From positions 2,325,715-2,389,714 of the forward strand of contig NZ_HF570108.1 of assembly GCF_000297395.2 (NCBI RefSeq): a stretch of DNA of 64,000 nucleotides, given 5' to 3'. The first letter of the stretch is position 1. The number at the start of each line of letters is the position of its first letter. Of the stretch, positions 27,707-36,846 are shown piece after piece. Source of the DNA: Micromonospora lupini str. Lupac 08 (GTDB taxonomy: Bacteria > Actinomycetota > Actinomycetes > Mycobacteriales > Micromonosporaceae). The translations under genes were made by a program, and so were the position numbers. A model generated the notes under the pieces. It ran no database searches and was not told the origin of the DNA. It saw nothing but the letters and a program-made list of their open reading frames with translations.

Positions 27707-28899
27707 TCGAAGCAGTGGGCCCGCTCGCGGGCCGCGCGGCTCATCGCCGCCCAGGCCGCGTCGTCGAGCCGCAGCGCCCGCTCGATTCCGCGCCGGACGT
27801 CCTCTGCCCCGCAGCCGTCCAGCACGATCCCCTCCCGGCCGTCCACGACGTAACGCCCGAGGTCACTCGTGTGGTTGAGCAGCACCGGGCAGCCGGCGGC
27901 CAGACTCTCCGGCACCTTGGACGGGAAACCCGCCTGCGCGTACCCGACCGGGGGCCGGACCAGGACCGAGAAGTGTGCCCGACGCAGCTCGGCGAGGACC
28001 TCGTCCCGCGGGATCCAGCCCAGGAAGCTCACCTGGTCGTCGAGGTCGCGGGGCCCGGCCTCGTCCAGGTCGGAGAGGCGGCCCGCCTGTTCCCGGCTGA
28101 TCCCCGCGATCACCAGGCGCACCCGGCGCCGGTCGTCGGGGGCGAGGCGGCGGAGGCCCTCCAGCACCACGGCCAACTGGTCCTTGGGTCCGGCCGATCC
28201 GGCGTAGAGGAGCCGGAGCCCGCCGGTGAGCGGGGGCGACGTGTGCTCGGCGTAGTCGGCGCAGTCCACCTGCGGCGGCACCACGAGCGTCGGGCGGCCA
28301 CTGTCGACGAACCGCCGCTCCAGCGTCTCGGAGATGACGATGATCCGGTCCGCCAGTCGTCCGGCCAGAAGGGACGCCCACCGGTGCCGGACGAAGTACG
28401 GCGTCAGCCACCCCCGGGGAAACTGTGCCCGGTCGTGCCGCTCCAGGACGTCCACAGTCACGGGGCAGCGCACCGTCGCCCGGAGCGCCACCCAGGTGGT
28501 CAGGGTGAACAGGCCGGCCGGAAGGTACACACCGGTCAGCTCGTCCGGGCGGACACCCGCGCGACGCAGCGCGGCCAGCACCCGCAGGGGCCACAGGCGC
28601 CGGTGCAGCCAGCGGCCCGGCATCCCGCCGCCGACTCCGCGACGGTGCAGCTCGATCAGCCGTACGCCGGGCGGCAGGACTGGCGCGACAGGCGGTCGTG
28701 ATCCGTCCTGCGGCCAGTCGTTGACCACGATTGTCACGCCGCCCACCGGCGTGGCGGACCGGGCCAGGTGCAGCAGACGGTTGGACATGGCGTCGCCGTG
28801 CGGAAACCGGTAGGCGGCCAGCGCCAGCACGTGCGGCGTCGCGGCCGGCGTCGACGCGCGGACGGGTCCCGCGATGGTGGTGGGCTCGCCCACGGTCAT
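27592..28899 (-). CDS. Glycosyltransferase family 4 (module B)
   Basis: A 435-residue GT-B enzyme. The N-terminal half begins around PHVLALAAYRFPHGDAMSNR. The C-terminal half has LRLLYAGSAGPKDQL, FSVLVRPPVGYAQAGF and the donor-site SKVPESLAAGCPVLLNHTSD. It is related to 17476-18672. ATG 28897-28899 follows CGAGGGGG. The last 38 codons run antisense into the acyltransferase gene; the conserved part ends at FDYRAWTPGVSDF, so the tail is probably dispensable. Confidence 0.83.
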   Translation of the reverse strand: MTVGEPTTIAGPVRASTPAATPHVLALAAYRFPHGDAMSNRLLHLARSATPVGGVTIVVNDWPQDGSRPPVAPVLPPGVRLIELHRRGVGGGMPGRWLHRRLWPLRVLAALRRAGVRPDELTGVYLPAGLFTLTTWVALRATVRCPVTVDVLERHDRAQFPRGWLTPYFVRHRWASLLAGRLADRIIVISETLERRFVDSGRPTLVVPPQVDCADYAEHTSPPLTGGLRLLYAGSAGPKDQLAVVLEGLRRLAPDDRRRVRLVIAGISREQAGRLSDLDEAGPRDLDDQVSFLGWIPRDEVLAELRRAHFSVLVRPPVGYAQAGFPSKVPESLAAGCPVLLNHTSDLGRYVVDGREGIVLDGCGAEDVRRGIERALRLDDAAWAAMSRAARERAHCFDYRAWTPGVSDFVTGAGPGVGRSARAASSVADSRRSAG

Positions 28900-28924
28900 C
28901 CCCCTCGGGAGAACTCGGGTCAAT

Positions 28925-28942
28925 TGGCCGTTATGGCCGTTA
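28925..28942. promoter_or_regulatory. Tandem 9-bp direct repeat in a divergent promoter
   Basis: TGGCCGTTA occurs twice head-to-tail with no gap, at 28925-28933 and 28934-28942. It lies just upstream of the glycosyltransferase start at 28899 and in front of the plus-strand glycosyltransferase at 29125. Head-to-tail repeats are a common form of response-regulator site. The regulator is unknown. Confidence 0.3.
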
Positions 28943-29124
28943 AGTCTAGGCAGTGCTCCGTGCTCCGCGTGCCGTCACCTCGCGCGCCGCGCCGCAGTTG
29001 CCGTACATGTGCTGTCGTCGGGCCGGATCCGGCCCGACTCCGAGCCGCCGTCGGAATGAGAGGCCATGCAGCGTCGCACCGCGCCCGACCACCGGTGCCC
29101 TCCGTCGTCACGTGGAGTCGAGCC

Positions 29125-30228
29125 GTGACGAGGCCGGTGGTCGTGCAGCACTCGGCCGGAACCCCGGGCGCCAACGGGCCGCTGACCGCCGTGCAGCGGG
29201 TGCTCTCCTCGTCCCTGGCCGAGCGCTACGAGTTCGTCCGGATGCACCAGCACGCGGGCAACGGCAGCCTGAACGTGCCGCTGCTGCGGGAGTGGGTGCG
29301 TCTGCTGCGTCGGGTACGACCCGCACTGGTGCACGTGCGAGGGCTGCAGAACGAGGGCTTCCACGGTGTCCTCGCCGCCCGGCTCGCCGGCTGTCCCCGT
29401 GTCCTTGTCACCGTGCACGGGACCGTACGCGACCTGCGTCAGCCCGGGCCCGCCTGGAAGCGCCGGGCGCTCGTACACGGGGCCGAGCCCGCGACGCTGC
29501 GGCTGGCCAGCCACGTCGGCGCGGTCTGCGAGTACGCCGCCGGTCGGGACTTCCTGCGCCGCCTGGGCCCGAAGTTCGTCGGAGTGATCCCCAACGGGGT
29601 ACCGCTGCCGGCGCACCCGCGCGCCGCGCGCGACCGCGTGCGCGCCGACCTGGGGCTGCGGCCCGACGACGTGGCCATGATCGCGGTGTCCCGGCTGACC
29701 TGGGAGAAGGGCTTCGGCGTCCTCGCCGACGCGCTGCGGCGCCTGCCACCGTCCACCGCCGGCAGGCCGCCGACGACCGCGCGCCGGGTGCTGCTTGTCG
29801 CGGGCGACGGGCCAGACCGCGACGGGGTGTCGGCCGCGCTGGCCCACTCCGGCGAGGTCGAGGTACGCCTGCTCGGCAACCGGCTCGACGTGCCCGACCT
29901 GCTCGCCGCGGCGGATCTCTTCGTCTTCCCGACCCTGCACGAGAACCTCTCCAACGCGTTGTTGGAGGCGATGGCGCACGGGCTGCCGGTGGTCGCGTCG
30001 GCGGTGGGCGGCAACGTGGAGGTGCTGCGCTCCGGCGGTGGTCGGCTGGTGCCACCGGGTGACCCGGACGCCCTCGCCGCCGCGCTGGCTCCGCTGCTCG
30101 ACGACCCCGGGGAGCGCGGGCACCTGGGGGAGTTGGGCCGCAAGGTGGTCGCCGAGGGCTACAGCCTCGACGTCATGCTTGGCGCTCTGGACCGCGTCTA
30201 CCAGCGGGTGCTCGGGGAGCGGGCGTGA
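29125..30228 (+). CDS. Glycosyltransferase family 4
   Basis: A 367-residue GT-B enzyme. The N-terminus is VVVQHSAGTPGANGPLTAVQ, the linker has VGVIPNGVPLPAHP and VSRLTWEKGFGVLADAL, and the donor-site is FPTLHENLSNALLEAMAHG. I choose GTG 29125, which has GGAG eight bases upstream; an upstream ATG at 29056 is in frame but precedes poorly conserved sequence. The stop overlaps the GTG of the next glycosyltransferase (GTGA). The sugar transferred cannot be told from the sequence. Confidence 0.85.
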   Translation: MTRPVVVQHSAGTPGANGPLTAVQRVLSSSLAERYEFVRMHQHAGNGSLNVPLLREWVRLLRRVRPALVHVRGLQNEGFHGVLAARLAGCPRVLVTVHGTVRDLRQPGPAWKRRALVHGAEPATLRLASHVGAVCEYAAGRDFLRRLGPKFVGVIPNGVPLPAHPRAARDRVRADLGLRPDDVAMIAVSRLTWEKGFGVLADALRRLPPSTAGRPPTTARRVLLVAGDGPDRDGVSAALAHSGEVEVRLLGNRLDVPDLLAAADLFVFPTLHENLSNALLEAMAHGLPVVASAVGGNVEVLRSGGGRLVPPGDPDALAAALAPLLDDPGERGHLGELGRKVVAEGYSLDVMLGALDRVYQRVLGERA

Positions 30229-31502
30229 CGCCGCCGGGCGGCCCGAGCGTCACGTTCCTGGGCTTCACCGTGCCCGACGACGTGCTCGCCGAGATCATGG
30301 CCCGCGACACCATCATGCCGACGCAGACCCACACCTTCGCCTGGGGTCTGGTCCGCGCGCTGCGGGCCGCCGGTTGTCCGGTGCACCTGCTCTCGGCGGC
30401 GCCGGTCTCGGGCTGGCCCGGCAACCGGCAGGTCCGTTTCCGGGCCGGCCACTTCCGGCAGGACGACGTGGACGGTCAACTGCTGGCATTCGTCAACCTG
30501 CTCGGTCTCAAGCACCTGACCCGCTTCGTGGCCGCCTGGCGCACCGGGGGCCGGGCGCTGCGCGAGCGGGACACCGACGTGTTGCTGGTGCACGGGGTGC
30601 ACTCGCCCTTCCTGTGGTTCGGCGTGCTGCGGGCCCGGCGGCGCGGCGTCCGGGTCGTGCCGGTGCTCACCGACCCGCCCGGTGTCGCGCTCCCCACCGA
30701 CGGTCGCCTGGTCCGGCTGCTGCGCGGGCTCGATGTCGCGCTGGTCCGAGCCGCCCTCGCCCGCTGTTCCGGCGTGATCGCCCTGACCCCCGCGCTCGCC
30801 GACGACTTCGCCCCGGGCCGTCCCCGGCTGGTCATGGAGGGCATCTGGGCCGAACCGGCCGCCGCCGACCGGCCCGCGAGCGCCGGGTCGACGCGCGACA
30901 TCGTCTACGCCGGCGGGCTCAGCCGCGCCTACGGCGTCGATCGGCTCGTCGAGGCGTTCCGCGGCCTGCCCGGGGACGACCTGCGGCTGTGCCTGTACGG
31001 GCGGGGCGAGTTGGCCGGCTGGCTGCGCGAGCAGGCGGCCGTGAACCAGCGCATCGTGCCGCCCGAGCTGCTGCCCCGGGCGGAGCTGCTGCCCCGGTTG
31101 CGCCGCGCCGCCGTGCTGGTGAATCCACGCCCCGTGGACCAGGACTTCGTCCGCTGGTCGTTCCCGTCGAAGATCATCGAGTATCTCGCCGCAGGCGTGC
31201 CGGTGGTGAGCACCCGACTGCCCGGCATCCCGCCCGCGTACGCGCCCTGGCTGTCGTACGCCGAGCCGGACACCCCCGACGGCCTGCGCGCGGCGATCGG
31301 CCGGTTGCTGGACCTGCCGGTGGCGCAGGCGCGGGCGCTGGGCGCGGGCGGGGCGCGTTTCGTGCGGGAGACCCGCAACCCGACCGCGCAGGGTAGCCGG
31401 ATGCGCGACTTCCTGGCCGGGTTGACCGGGCAGACCGGGCTGACCGAGCAGCGTGGCGCCCCGGCCGTCGTCGGTGCGACGCTCCCGCAGCGGCCGGACT
31501 GA
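30225..31502 (+). CDS. Glycosyltransferase family 4
   Basis: A 425-residue GT-B enzyme starting GTG 30225 and coupled to the preceding gene by a GTGA overlap. It has an N-terminal acceptor-side region (MPTQTHTFAWGLVRAL), then DIVYAGGLSRAYGVDRLVEA and the donor-site SFPSKIIEYLAAGVPVVST. The C-terminal 30 residues are low-complexity. It is convergent with the WcaI-like glycosyltransferase gene 83 bases further on. Confidence 0.84.
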   Translation: MTPPGGPSVTFLGFTVPDDVLAEIMARDTIMPTQTHTFAWGLVRALRAAGCPVHLLSAAPVSGWPGNRQVRFRAGHFRQDDVDGQLLAFVNLLGLKHLTRFVAAWRTGGRALRERDTDVLLVHGVHSPFLWFGVLRARRRGVRVVPVLTDPPGVALPTDGRLVRLLRGLDVALVRAALARCSGVIALTPALADDFAPGRPRLVMEGIWAEPAAADRPASAGSTRDIVYAGGLSRAYGVDRLVEAFRGLPGDDLRLCLYGRGELAGWLREQAAVNQRIVPPELLPRAELLPRLRRAAVLVNPRPVDQDFVRWSFPSKIIEYLAAGVPVVSTRLPGIPPAYAPWLSYAEPDTPDGLRAAIGRLLDLPVAQARALGAGGARFVRETRNPTAQGSRMRDFLAGLTGQTGLTEQRGAPAVVGATLPQRPD

Positions 31503-31579
31503 CTGCTCATCGGCGTCGACGGGTCATCGGTCGCCGCGACCGCCCAGGCCGCGAGGCGTGCCCGGAGGGCTCGACGTCA

Positions 31580-31595
31580 GCGGGGTCAGCCCCGC
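31580..31595. terminator. Short hairpin at the convergent glycosyltransferase ends
   Basis: GCGGGG and CCCCGC arms enclose a four-base loop. The TGA stop of the minus-strand glycosyltransferase (31586-31588) falls in the loop. It may assist termination between the genes ending at 31502 and 31586, but the stem is only six pairs. Confidence 0.35.
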
Positions 31596-32821
31596 CCGCT
31601 GGCGGCGGCCTTGCTGAGCAGATCCTCGATCTGGTCGACGCCGACCCGCAACGACATCCGGTCCACATAGAGCTGACGGCCCCGCTGGCCCATCACCACC
31701 CGCTGCTCGCGCGGCACCTCGGCCGCGGCGACGAACTGGTCGGCAAGCGCCCGCCAGTCGTCCGGCGGGCAGACCAGCCCCGCCCCACCGGCGCTGACCA
31801 GGCGCGCGGCGTCGCCGTCGGCCGACATCAGCACCGGCACACCGCAGGCCAGCGCGGCCTGCAACTTCGACGGAACCGTCCCGCGTAACCACGGCAGATC
31901 ACGCAGCATGACCAACTGGTAGTCGGCGGCGGCGTACAGCTCGGCCATCTCGGCGGGCGGACGGCGACCGAGGAACCGGACGTTGTCCGCGCACAGCTCG
32001 CCGGCGAGCTGCCGGGCCTGTTCCGCACCCAGCCCGGTGCCGACGAAGACCAGATCCACCGCGTCCGGCACGGCCGCCGCCGCGCGGATCGCCACGTCGA
32101 CGCCCTGCAACAGGCCCAGGTTGCCGGCGAACATCACTGTGGTGCGGCCGCGGTGGCCGATCGCCCGGCGGGCGGCGTCGGTGCCGGGCACCGGCCGGAA
32201 CAGCGCCTCGTCGGTCCAGTTGAAGACGGTACGCACCGCACCCGGGTCCACGCCCCGCTCGACCACCTGTTCCGCCATCGCCGGCGCGATCACCGCGATG
32301 CCCGCGCAGGAGGCGTAGATCCGGCGCATGGTGGCGGTGAGCAGGCGGTCCAGCGCCCGGCCGGCCACCCCGCTCGGCGCCATCCCGGACGTCGTCACCG
32401 ACTCCGGCCACAGGTCCTGCACGTGCAGCACGGTCGGTACGCCCCGCAACAGGCGCAGCAGGCCGGCGGCGGCGTACGAGGTGGGCGGCGGGTGGTAGAC
32501 GTACAGCGCGTCGACGCCGTGCAGGTGTCGCGGGGCGGCCACGGTGCTGGTGGCCGCGAACGAGAGATAGCTCGCCGCCCGGCGCAGGCCGGAACGGTCG
32601 TGACTCGGGTACGCCGGAACCCGGCGTACGGTCACGCCCCGGTCGGAGGCCCGATGGTTCCACCGCTGCCGCCAGCCGGGATAGGTCCGCCCGAGCGGCA
32701 GGCTCGGGAAGGTGGTCAGCACCCGTACGTCGTGGCCGCGTCGGGCCAGCTCCGTGGCCAGTTGACCGGGCACGAACGTGCTCTCCGGCGGGTACCACTG
32801 ACTGATCAGTCCGATCCGCAT
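31586..32821 (-). CDS. Glycosyltransferase family 4, WcaI/WbuB-like
   Basis: A 411-residue GT-B enzyme. MRIGLISQWYPPESTFVPGQ and LTTFPSLPLGRTYPGW are typical of WcaI/WbuB-like transferases, as is VLHVQDLWPESVTTSGM. The C-terminal domain has TVMFAGNLGLLQGVD and the donor-site GTVPSKLQAALACGVPVLMS. It resembles the protein at 12340-13527 in layout, and one of the two could transfer N-acetyl-L-fucosamine; this is inference. It is divergent from the GalE-like gene with a 209-base gap. Confidence 0.86.
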   Translation of the reverse strand: MRIGLISQWYPPESTFVPGQLATELARRGHDVRVLTTFPSLPLGRTYPGWRQRWNHRASDRGVTVRRVPAYPSHDRSGLRRAASYLSFAATSTVAAPRHLHGVDALYVYHPPPTSYAAAGLLRLLRGVPTVLHVQDLWPESVTTSGMAPSGVAGRALDRLLTATMRRIYASCAGIAVIAPAMAEQVVERGVDPGAVRTVFNWTDEALFRPVPGTDAARRAIGHRGRTTVMFAGNLGLLQGVDVAIRAAAAVPDAVDLVFVGTGLGAEQARQLAGELCADNVRFLGRRPPAEMAELYAAADYQLVMLRDLPWLRGTVPSKLQAALACGVPVLMSADGDAARLVSAGGAGLVCPPDDWRALADQFVAAAEVPREQRVVMGQRGRQLYVDRMSLRVGVDQIEDLLSKAAASGRG

Positions 32822-33030
32822 GCCCGGGCCCTCCCGTCGACTCGCCCACCCGGGGCACACAACGGACGGACGGCGACGAAGGACACGCGCCACCGGTCCG
32901 TTTTGCGTGACTTGCAGGAACAGCGCTCGTTGTCACACTGGTGGGCCGTCGCGCGGTCACCACCACCGTGCCGCCGGGCGGGCATCGCGTCGCCGGGCGG
33001 CCCGCCGGCCGAGTCGAAACGGGGAGATCG

Positions 33031-33975
33031 TTGAGAGTAGTGGTGACCGGGGGTGCCGGCTTCATCGGCGCCAACCTGGTGCGGGCGCTCGCCGACACCC
33101 CGCAGGTGACCGAGATCGTGGTCGTGGACGACCTTTCCACCGGCCTGCTCGACAACCTGGACGGCCAGCCGGTCCGGCTGCACCGGGGTACCGTGCTCGA
33201 CCCGGATCTGCTCGACGAGGCGTTCGCCGGCGCGACGAGCGTCGTGCACCTGGCTGCCCTCGGCTCGGTGCCGCGCTCCATCGACCGGCCGCTGCCCAGC
33301 CACCACGCCAACGCGACCGGGACGCTCATGGTGCTGGAGGCGGCCCGCCGCCACGACGTACGCCAGGTGATCCTCTCGTCGTCCTCGTCGGTCTACGGCG
33401 CGAACCCGGTGCTGCCCCGCCAGGAGGGGCTGCGACCCGTCCCGGTCTCGCCGTACGCGGTGTCCAAGTTGGCCGCCGAGGCGTACGCGGTCGCCTACGC
33501 GGCCTGCTACGACCTGGCGGTGCTGCCGTTCCGCTTCTTCAACGTCTTCGGCCCACGGCAGGCCGCGCACCACGCGTACGCCGCGGTGCTGCCCCGCTTC
33601 ATTGCCGCCGCGCTCGCCGACGAGCCGCTGCGGGTGCACGGCGACGGCCGACAGACGCGCGACTTCACCTTCGTCGGCAGTGTCACCTCGGTGCTCGTCG
33701 ACGCCATCGTGCGCCGGGTGTCCACCACCGACGTGGTCAACCTGGCCTTCGGCGCGCGGGTCTCGCTGCTCGACCTGGTCGCCGACCTGGAGGACATCCT
33801 GGGCCGGCCGTTGTCAGTGGTGCACGAGCCGCCGCGCCCGGGCGACGTGCGGGACTCCCAGGCCGACTGCGCCCGCCTGCGGGAGCTGTTTCCCGCCGTA
33901 CGGCCGGTGCCGCTGCGCACCGGCCTCGAGCGCACGGTGGCGTGGATGTCCGGTCACGTGCTCGCGGGCCAGTAG
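33031..33975 (+). CDS. NAD-dependent sugar-nucleotide epimerase (GalE-like SDR)
   Basis: A 314-residue extended SDR. The nucleotide loop TGGAGFIGANL is right at the N-terminus, the catalytic serine is in SSSSSVYGANP, and YAVSKLAAE is the YxxxK motif. FFNVFGPRQ supports a UDP-glucose or UDP-GlcNAc 4-epimerase. I take TTG 33031, just after GGGGAG, because it begins exactly at the Rossmann strand. It is followed after 8 bases by the second flippase gene, so it opens a three-gene operon. Confidence 0.87.
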   Translation: MRVVVTGGAGFIGANLVRALADTPQVTEIVVVDDLSTGLLDNLDGQPVRLHRGTVLDPDLLDEAFAGATSVVHLAALGSVPRSIDRPLPSHHANATGTLMVLEAARRHDVRQVILSSSSSVYGANPVLPRQEGLRPVPVSPYAVSKLAAEAYAVAYAACYDLAVLPFRFFNVFGPRQAAHHAYAAVLPRFIAAALADEPLRVHGDGRQTRDFTFVGSVTSVLVDAIVRRVSTTDVVNLAFGARVSLLDLVADLEDILGRPLSVVHEPPRPGDVRDSQADCARLRELFPAVRPVPLRTGLERTVAWMSGHVLAGQ

Positions 33976-33983
33976 GGACGCCG

Positions 33984-35387
33984 ATGTCGTCCGGGGTCGC
34001 GGAGCGGACCCGGCGCGCCCGCCCACCGGGCGCTCACCGCCGTCGCCCCGACCGTGGCCGCCGGCTGCTCTCCGGCGTCGCCACCGCGCTGCTCAGCCGG
34101 CTGGCCGGGCTGGTCGTGCCGATCGTGCTGGTGCCGGTGACGCTGCCCTACTTCGGCAACGACCTGTACGGCCTGTGGATGGCTGTCGCCGCGCTGGCCG
34201 GCATGGCGGCCTTCGCCGACCTGGGGCTGGGCAGCGGGCTGATGACCAAGCTGGCCCCCTGCTACGCCCACGGCGACACCGTCCTGGCCCGTCGCTACAT
34301 CTCCAGCGCATACCTGACCCTGTCGGTGCTCGCGCTCGCTCTCACCGGTGTGCTCTGGGCCTGCTCCGGCGCTGTGCCGTGGTCGGCGCTGTTCAACGTG
34401 ACAGGTCAGGTCACCCCGGAGCAGACCCGGATGATCTCGCTGATCTGCCTCACCGCGTTCGCCCTGAACGTCCCGCTCAGCCTGATCGCCCGGGTCCAGT
34501 ACGCCTACCAGCAGGTCGGCCGGAGCAACGTCTGGCAGACCACCGGCAGCCTGGCCGCGCTCGGCGCGGTGCTGGGTGTGGTCGGGGCCGGCTGGTCGCC
34601 GATCCTGGTGGTGGCCGTCTCGGTCGCCACGCCGCTGCTTGTCAACCTGCTCAACACGCTGTGGTTCTTCGGCCGGCAGGAGCCGCGGATCCGGCCCGCG
34701 CCCAGTGCCGTGCGGGTCGACACCGCCGTGGAGCTGACCCGGCTCAGCGGGCTGTTCTTCGTGCTCACCGTGGTCATCTCGTTCGCCACCAACGCCGACA
34801 CGCTGATCATCGCGCACGCGCTGGGCCTGTCCGCGGTGGCCGGGTACGTGGTGCCGGCCAAGCTGCTGTCCCAGCTCGGCCAGCTCGTCGTCCTGGTCAA
34901 CGTGCCGCTCTGGCCGGCCAACGGCGAGGCCCTGGCGCAGGGGCAGGTGGACTGGGTGCGGCGGACCACGCGGCGGATGACAGTGCTGTCCGTGCTCGCC
35001 GCCGGCCTGCCCGCGGTGGCGCTGGTGGCCGTCGGCGACCGGCTGTTCGCCGCCTGGCTGCCGGTGCCGATGGGCGGCGACCGGTGGTTGCTCGCCGGGC
35101 TGGGCGTCTGGTGGCTGTTGCAGTCGGCGCTCTCGCCACGGTTCATGGTGCAGAACGCCGGAGGAGTCCTCGTCCCGCAGTTGTGCGGTTGGGCGGCGTT
35201 CCTGGTGCTCTCGGTGCTCGGCAAGTGGTTCGCCGCCGACCGGCTCGGCGTCGCCGCCGTGCCCTGGGTGGGCGCCGTCGGCTACGCGCTTACCGTCGCC
35301 CCGGCGGCGTTGTACGGATATCGCCGGACGCTGCGGCGCCACCGCGGCCCGGCCGTCGAGGAGGGACTGGTGGACAGTGCGCGTTGA
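33984..35387 (+). CDS. Wzx-like polysaccharide flippase, copy B
   Basis: A 467-residue MOP-superfamily membrane protein with about 12-14 hydrophobic segments after a 35-residue arginine-rich N-terminus. It aligns by eye along its length with 20060-21547: shared blocks include NDLYGLW/TDLYGLW, GLMTKLAPC/GLMTRLAPC, IARVQYAYQQV and LSPRFMVQNAGGV. Its stop codon overlaps the start of the downstream glycosyltransferase by 11 bases, the same gene pairing as copy A. It would export the repeat unit of this locus or of a second polymer. Confidence 0.87.
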   Translation: MSSGVAERTRRARPPGAHRRRPDRGRRLLSGVATALLSRLAGLVVPIVLVPVTLPYFGNDLYGLWMAVAALAGMAAFADLGLGSGLMTKLAPCYAHGDTVLARRYISSAYLTLSVLALALTGVLWACSGAVPWSALFNVTGQVTPEQTRMISLICLTAFALNVPLSLIARVQYAYQQVGRSNVWQTTGSLAALGAVLGVVGAGWSPILVVAVSVATPLLVNLLNTLWFFGRQEPRIRPAPSAVRVDTAVELTRLSGLFFVLTVVISFATNADTLIIAHALGLSAVAGYVVPAKLLSQLGQLVVLVNVPLWPANGEALAQGQVDWVRRTTRRMTVLSVLAAGLPAVALVAVGDRLFAAWLPVPMGGDRWLLAGLGVWWLLQSALSPRFMVQNAGGVLVPQLCGWAAFLVLSVLGKWFAADRLGVAAVPWVGAVGYALTVAPAALYGYRRTLRRHRGPAVEEGLVDSAR

Positions 35388-36825
35388 CGAGTATCCCCGC
35401 GTGCTCGTGGTGAGCGCGGCCGTGTTCGACCGCTCCACCGGCACCGGCATCACCCTGTCGAACCTGTTCACCGGCTGGCCGGCGGATCGACTCGCGCAGC
35501 TCTACGCCGAGGACCGCGCCCCGGACCCGGACGCGGTGGGCACGTTCGCGAGGTTCGCGCCGCGCAACGCCCCGGTGGAGTACCACCTGTTCCGGCAGTG
35601 GGAACGCGTCCGCCGGCCACTCCGGGCGGTCGTGAAGGGCTCGGCCGGTGTGGCGGCGCCGGTCGGCTCGACCAGCCTCACGGGCCCGGTCGGCTCGGCC
35701 GCCGGGGCGGGCCCGGTCGCCGGGGCCCGGAATCCGGCGCCCGGCGCGGTGCGCGCCCAGCTGCGCACCCAGTTGCGGGCCCTCGTCGACCTCAGCCCGG
35801 TCCGCGTCCCCGCCGACGTGCGCCGGTGGGTGCGCGACCAACGACCGGACGTGGTCTACACGACGTTGGGCAGCATCCGGATCATGCGCCTCGCGGTCGC
35901 CGCCGCGCAGGAGTGCCGGGTGCCGCTGGTCCCGCACTTCATGGACGACTGGCCCACGACGCTCTACACCGGTGGCCAGGTGCTGGGTCTGCCCCGGCTC
36001 GCCGTCCGCGCCGGGTTCCGCGACGTTCTGCGGCACTCCTCGTACGGGATGGGGATCAGCGAGGCGATGGCGCGGGAGTTCGAACGCCGCTACCGGCTGC
36101 CGTTCGCCGCCTTCGGCAACTGTGTCGACGCCGCCGACTTCGCCGACCCCGGAGGGCGTGCGCCGGACCGGTCGGCCGGCACCCCTGTCGAGCTGGTCTA
36201 CGTGGGTGGGCTGCACCTGGACCGGTGGCGGTCGCTGCGCCGGGTCGGCGAGGCGGTCGGTCGGCTGGCGGCCCGGGGCACGCCGGCGCGCCTGACCGTG
36301 CACGCCCCGGCGGTCGACGTCGGGCGCTACGCCGGTGCGTTCGCCGGGATGCCCGCCGTCCACCTGGGTCGGTCGCTGGCCAGCGACGAGGTCGCCGGGG
36401 TGTTGCGCGGGGCCGATGTGCTGGTGCACGTCGAGTCGTTCGCCGCCGAGCACCGTCGGTACACCCGCTACTCGCTCTCCACCAAGATCCCGCAGTACCT
36501 GGCGGCCGGTCGTCCCGTCCTCGGGTTCGGCCCGGCCGAGTTGGCCTCGATGGCGCACCTGGCGGCGGCCGACGCCGGTGCGGTGGTCGGACACGACGAT
36601 CCGGCTGCCCTCGCCGCCGCGCTCGGCCCGCTCTGCGCCGACGCGGACCTGCGGGCCCGCCTGGGCCGGCGAGGGCTGGCGTACGCGGTGCGTCACCACC
36701 GCACCGACCGGGTGGCGGCCCGCTTCGCGGAAGTGCTGCGGGAGGCGGCGGGTCGACCGGCCGGCGCGGCGCTGGCGCCCCGACCCGGGCGGGCCGTCGC
36801 GTTGGAGGGGTCGGACGTCGGTTGA
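35377..36825 (+). CDS. Glycosyltransferase (Wzx-coupled type), copy B
   Basis: A 482-residue paralogue of 18669-20063. The shared blocks are VLVVSAAVFDRSTGTGITLS, GWPADRLAQLY, VPHFMDDWPTTLYTGGQV, VYVGGLHLDRWRSLR and SLSTKIPQYLAAGRPVLGFG. Copy B has an extra Gly/Ala/Pro-rich insertion near residues 90-125 (VGSTSLTGPVGSAAGAGP). GTG 35377 overlaps the flippase stop by 11 bases. Donor and acceptor are unknown. Confidence 0.8.
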   Translation: MRVDEYPRVLVVSAAVFDRSTGTGITLSNLFTGWPADRLAQLYAEDRAPDPDAVGTFARFAPRNAPVEYHLFRQWERVRRPLRAVVKGSAGVAAPVGSTSLTGPVGSAAGAGPVAGARNPAPGAVRAQLRTQLRALVDLSPVRVPADVRRWVRDQRPDVVYTTLGSIRIMRLAVAAAQECRVPLVPHFMDDWPTTLYTGGQVLGLPRLAVRAGFRDVLRHSSYGMGISEAMAREFERRYRLPFAAFGNCVDAADFADPGGRAPDRSAGTPVELVYVGGLHLDRWRSLRRVGEAVGRLAARGTPARLTVHAPAVDVGRYAGAFAGMPAVHLGRSLASDEVAGVLRGADVLVHVESFAAEHRRYTRYSLSTKIPQYLAAGRPVLGFGPAELASMAHLAAADAGAVVGHDDPAALAAALGPLCADADLRARLGRRGLAYAVRHHRTDRVAARFAEVLREAAGRPAGAALAPRPGRAVALEGSDVG

Positions 36826-36846
36826 GGCCGGTCCCCGCCGGCGGCG

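Noticed and set aside
33984..35387. Recent duplication or assembly artefact for the two Wzx copies
   Set aside because: The copies differ at many positions, in N-terminal length and in orientation, so they are old paralogues rather than a mis-assembly.
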